This document shows, piece by piece, positions 6,138 through 6,952 of a DNA stretch of 6,952 bases. The notes under the pieces were generated by a model. That model saw nothing but the letters and a program-made list of their open reading frames with translations, ran no database searches and was not told where the DNA came from. Both the position numbers and the translations under genes were made by a program. Position 1 is the stretch's first letter. Each line of letters begins with the position of its first letter. Location of the stretch: contig DKDC01000038.1 in the NCBI GenBank assembly GCA_002451695.1, positions 48,086 to 55,037 of the forward strand, read 5' to 3'. The stretch is from Prevotellaceae bacterium UBA6858. Its GTDB lineage: Bacteria > Bacteroidota > Bacteroidia > Bacteroidales > Bacteroidaceae.

Positions 6138-6824
6138 TTAGCTTTTCAGGCGGGCTATCACCGTCTGGTTTCCTGTTGTGGCCTGCCCGAGCTTCACTTC
6201 CACTTTTGCATCGAGCGGCAGGAACACGTCAACCCTCGAACCGAATTTTATGAAGCCCAGATGCTCGTCGATGTAGCACTCCTCGTTTTCCTTTGCATAC
6301 GTAACTATTCGCCTTGCCAAAGCACCCGCAACTTGGCGCACCATGATTTCCTCGCCCGAGGAGGTTTGTATTATCACCGTGGAGTGCTCGTTTTCCAGAC
6401 TTGCCTTGGGAAGCCACGCCTTGTGGTAGTTCCCGTCCTGATGCTCCACGCGGGTAACGTATCCGTCAATGGGAAACCAGTTGGCGTGTACGTTGACAAT
6501 CGACATGAAGATTGACACCATGCGCCTGCGGTCGCCGAAGTACTCGTTCTCCTCCACTTCCTCGTCCACGACAATCTTGCCGTCGGCGGGCGCAACCACA
6601 ACTCCGTCGGTGCTTCCCTGGAAGCGGCGTATCGGGCAGCGGAAAAAGTTGAGGATGCCCGAATACACTATGACGCATACCGCCAGCACAAGGTAGAACG
6701 CCACACGCGGCAGCAGAACGTAAGCCAATGCGCAAACCAACGCAGAGATTATTCCGCACCCCAACAGGGTCTTGTCGCCCTCGCGGTGTATGCGCACCTG
6801 TTTTATACGTTTCAGCTTTGACAT
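6138..6824 (-). CDS. psd: Phosphatidylserine decarboxylase, short pyruvoyl-dependent form
   Basis: The enzyme converts phosphatidylserine to phosphatidylethanolamine with a pyruvoyl group made by self-cleavage. Two adjacent membrane segments lie at about 20-37 and 40-57, followed by the catalytic domain on the cytoplasmic face. Family motifs are PADGKIV (79-85, D81 likely charge-relay Asp), NVHANWFPIDG (111-121, H113 likely catalytic His), LENEHS (143-148, equivalent to the usual NER block) and FGSRVDVFLP (194-203). Cleavage is expected between G195 and S196, giving a beta chain of about 195 residues and a pyruvoyl alpha chain of about 33. The GSR form and the 228-aa length mark the short type that groups with archaetidylserine decarboxylases, not the E. 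coli LGST type. It is first in the psd-pssA-DUF4834 operon, with a good promoter at 6854-6884. No Shine-Dalgarno precedes the ATG. Confidence 0.96.
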   Translation of the reverse strand: MSKLKRIKQVRIHREGDKTLLGCGIISALVCALAYVLLPRVAFYLVLAVCVIVYSGILNFFRCPIRRFQGSTDGVVVAPADGKIVVDEEVEENEYFGDRRRMVSIFMSIVNVHANWFPIDGYVTRVEHQDGNYHKAWLPKASLENEHSTVIIQTSSGEEIMVRQVAGALARRIVTYAKENEECYIDEHLGFIKFGSRVDVFLPLDAKVEVKLGQATTGNQTVIARLKS

Positions 6825-6853
6825 TTGTTGTTCTCAGGTTCTTTATCAACGTG

Positions 6854-6884
6854 CAAAAATAATAATTTTGGGCGTACCAGCAAG
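6854..6884 (-). promoter_or_regulatory. Promoter of the psd-pssA-DUF4834 operon
   Basis: On the minus strand TATTTTTG (6861 to 6854) matches TAnnTTTG exactly, and CTTG (6884 to 6881) gives a -33 TTG with 19 bp between, the normal Bacteroidetes spacing. The expected transcript start lies about 20 nt before the ATG at 6824, giving a short leader. Confidence 0.7.
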
Positions 6885-6928
6885 TTTTGCAGGGGTAAAA
6901 ATGGAAAAAGCCCGCATTGCCGTGAAAA

Positions 6929-6941
6929 CTCCATCGGACAT
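6929..6941 (-). repeat. Isolated copy of the 13-bp dispersed motif
   Basis: On the minus strand this reads ATGTCCGATGGAG, one mismatch from the first copy of the array at 1903-1915. It lies about 45 bp upstream of the -33 element of the psd promoter, near the right edge of the window. The rest of 6885-6952 is intergenic with no gene visible; whether more copies follow beyond the edge cannot be seen. Confidence 0.55.
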
Positions 6942-6952
6942 GGGAAAAACTA

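Overview
The window looks like chromosomal DNA of a Bacteroidota bacterium, most likely order Bacteroidales. Evidence: start codons lack Shine-Dalgarno sequences, two upstream regions carry the TAnnTTTG -7 element typical of this phylum, and a phosphatidylserine operon carries a small membrane protein of the DUF4834 type, a family known mainly from Bacteroidetes. Intergenic DNA is moderately GC-rich. I cannot resolve the genus from sequence alone.

Layout. Positions 1-223 are a leader region. A plus-strand gene (224-1744) encodes an exported glycosyl-hydrolase-like 10 (GHL10) protein and ends in a strong intrinsic terminator. A 497-base gap (1745-2241) between convergent genes then holds three things: a 21-bp-spaced array of a 13-bp motif, a 110-bp REP/BIME-like element built from two exact 24-bp inverted repeats, and a terminator facing the other way. 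All remaining genes are on the minus strand. Read in their own direction they are: psd (phosphatidylserine decarboxylase), pssA (phosphatidylserine synthase) and a DUF4834-like small membrane protein, spaced by 6 and 3 nt; then a terminator and a fresh promoter; then an aldose-1-epimerase-like gene and, 28 nt on, a large exported two-enzyme phosphoesterase.

How the genes work together. PssA makes phosphatidylserine from CDP-diacylglycerol and serine, and Psd decarboxylates it to phosphatidylethanolamine, so the first minus-strand unit is a complete two-step phosphatidylethanolamine pathway. The second minus-strand unit pairs a probable cytoplasmic sugar mutarotase with an exported protein. 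That protein joins an endonuclease/exonuclease/phosphatase domain to a purple-acid-phosphatase-like N-domain and a calcineurin-like metallophosphoesterase, which suggests scavenging of phosphate, and perhaps sugar or nucleoside, from an extracytoplasmic phosphodiester. The exported GHL10 protein may act on cell-wall or other glycans.

The least explained content is the intergenic DNA: the iterated ATGTCCKATGTAG motif, which recurs near the right edge and partially at the left edge, and the GTAG-headed hairpin pair. No CRISPR array, tRNA, rRNA or intact transposase is visible.
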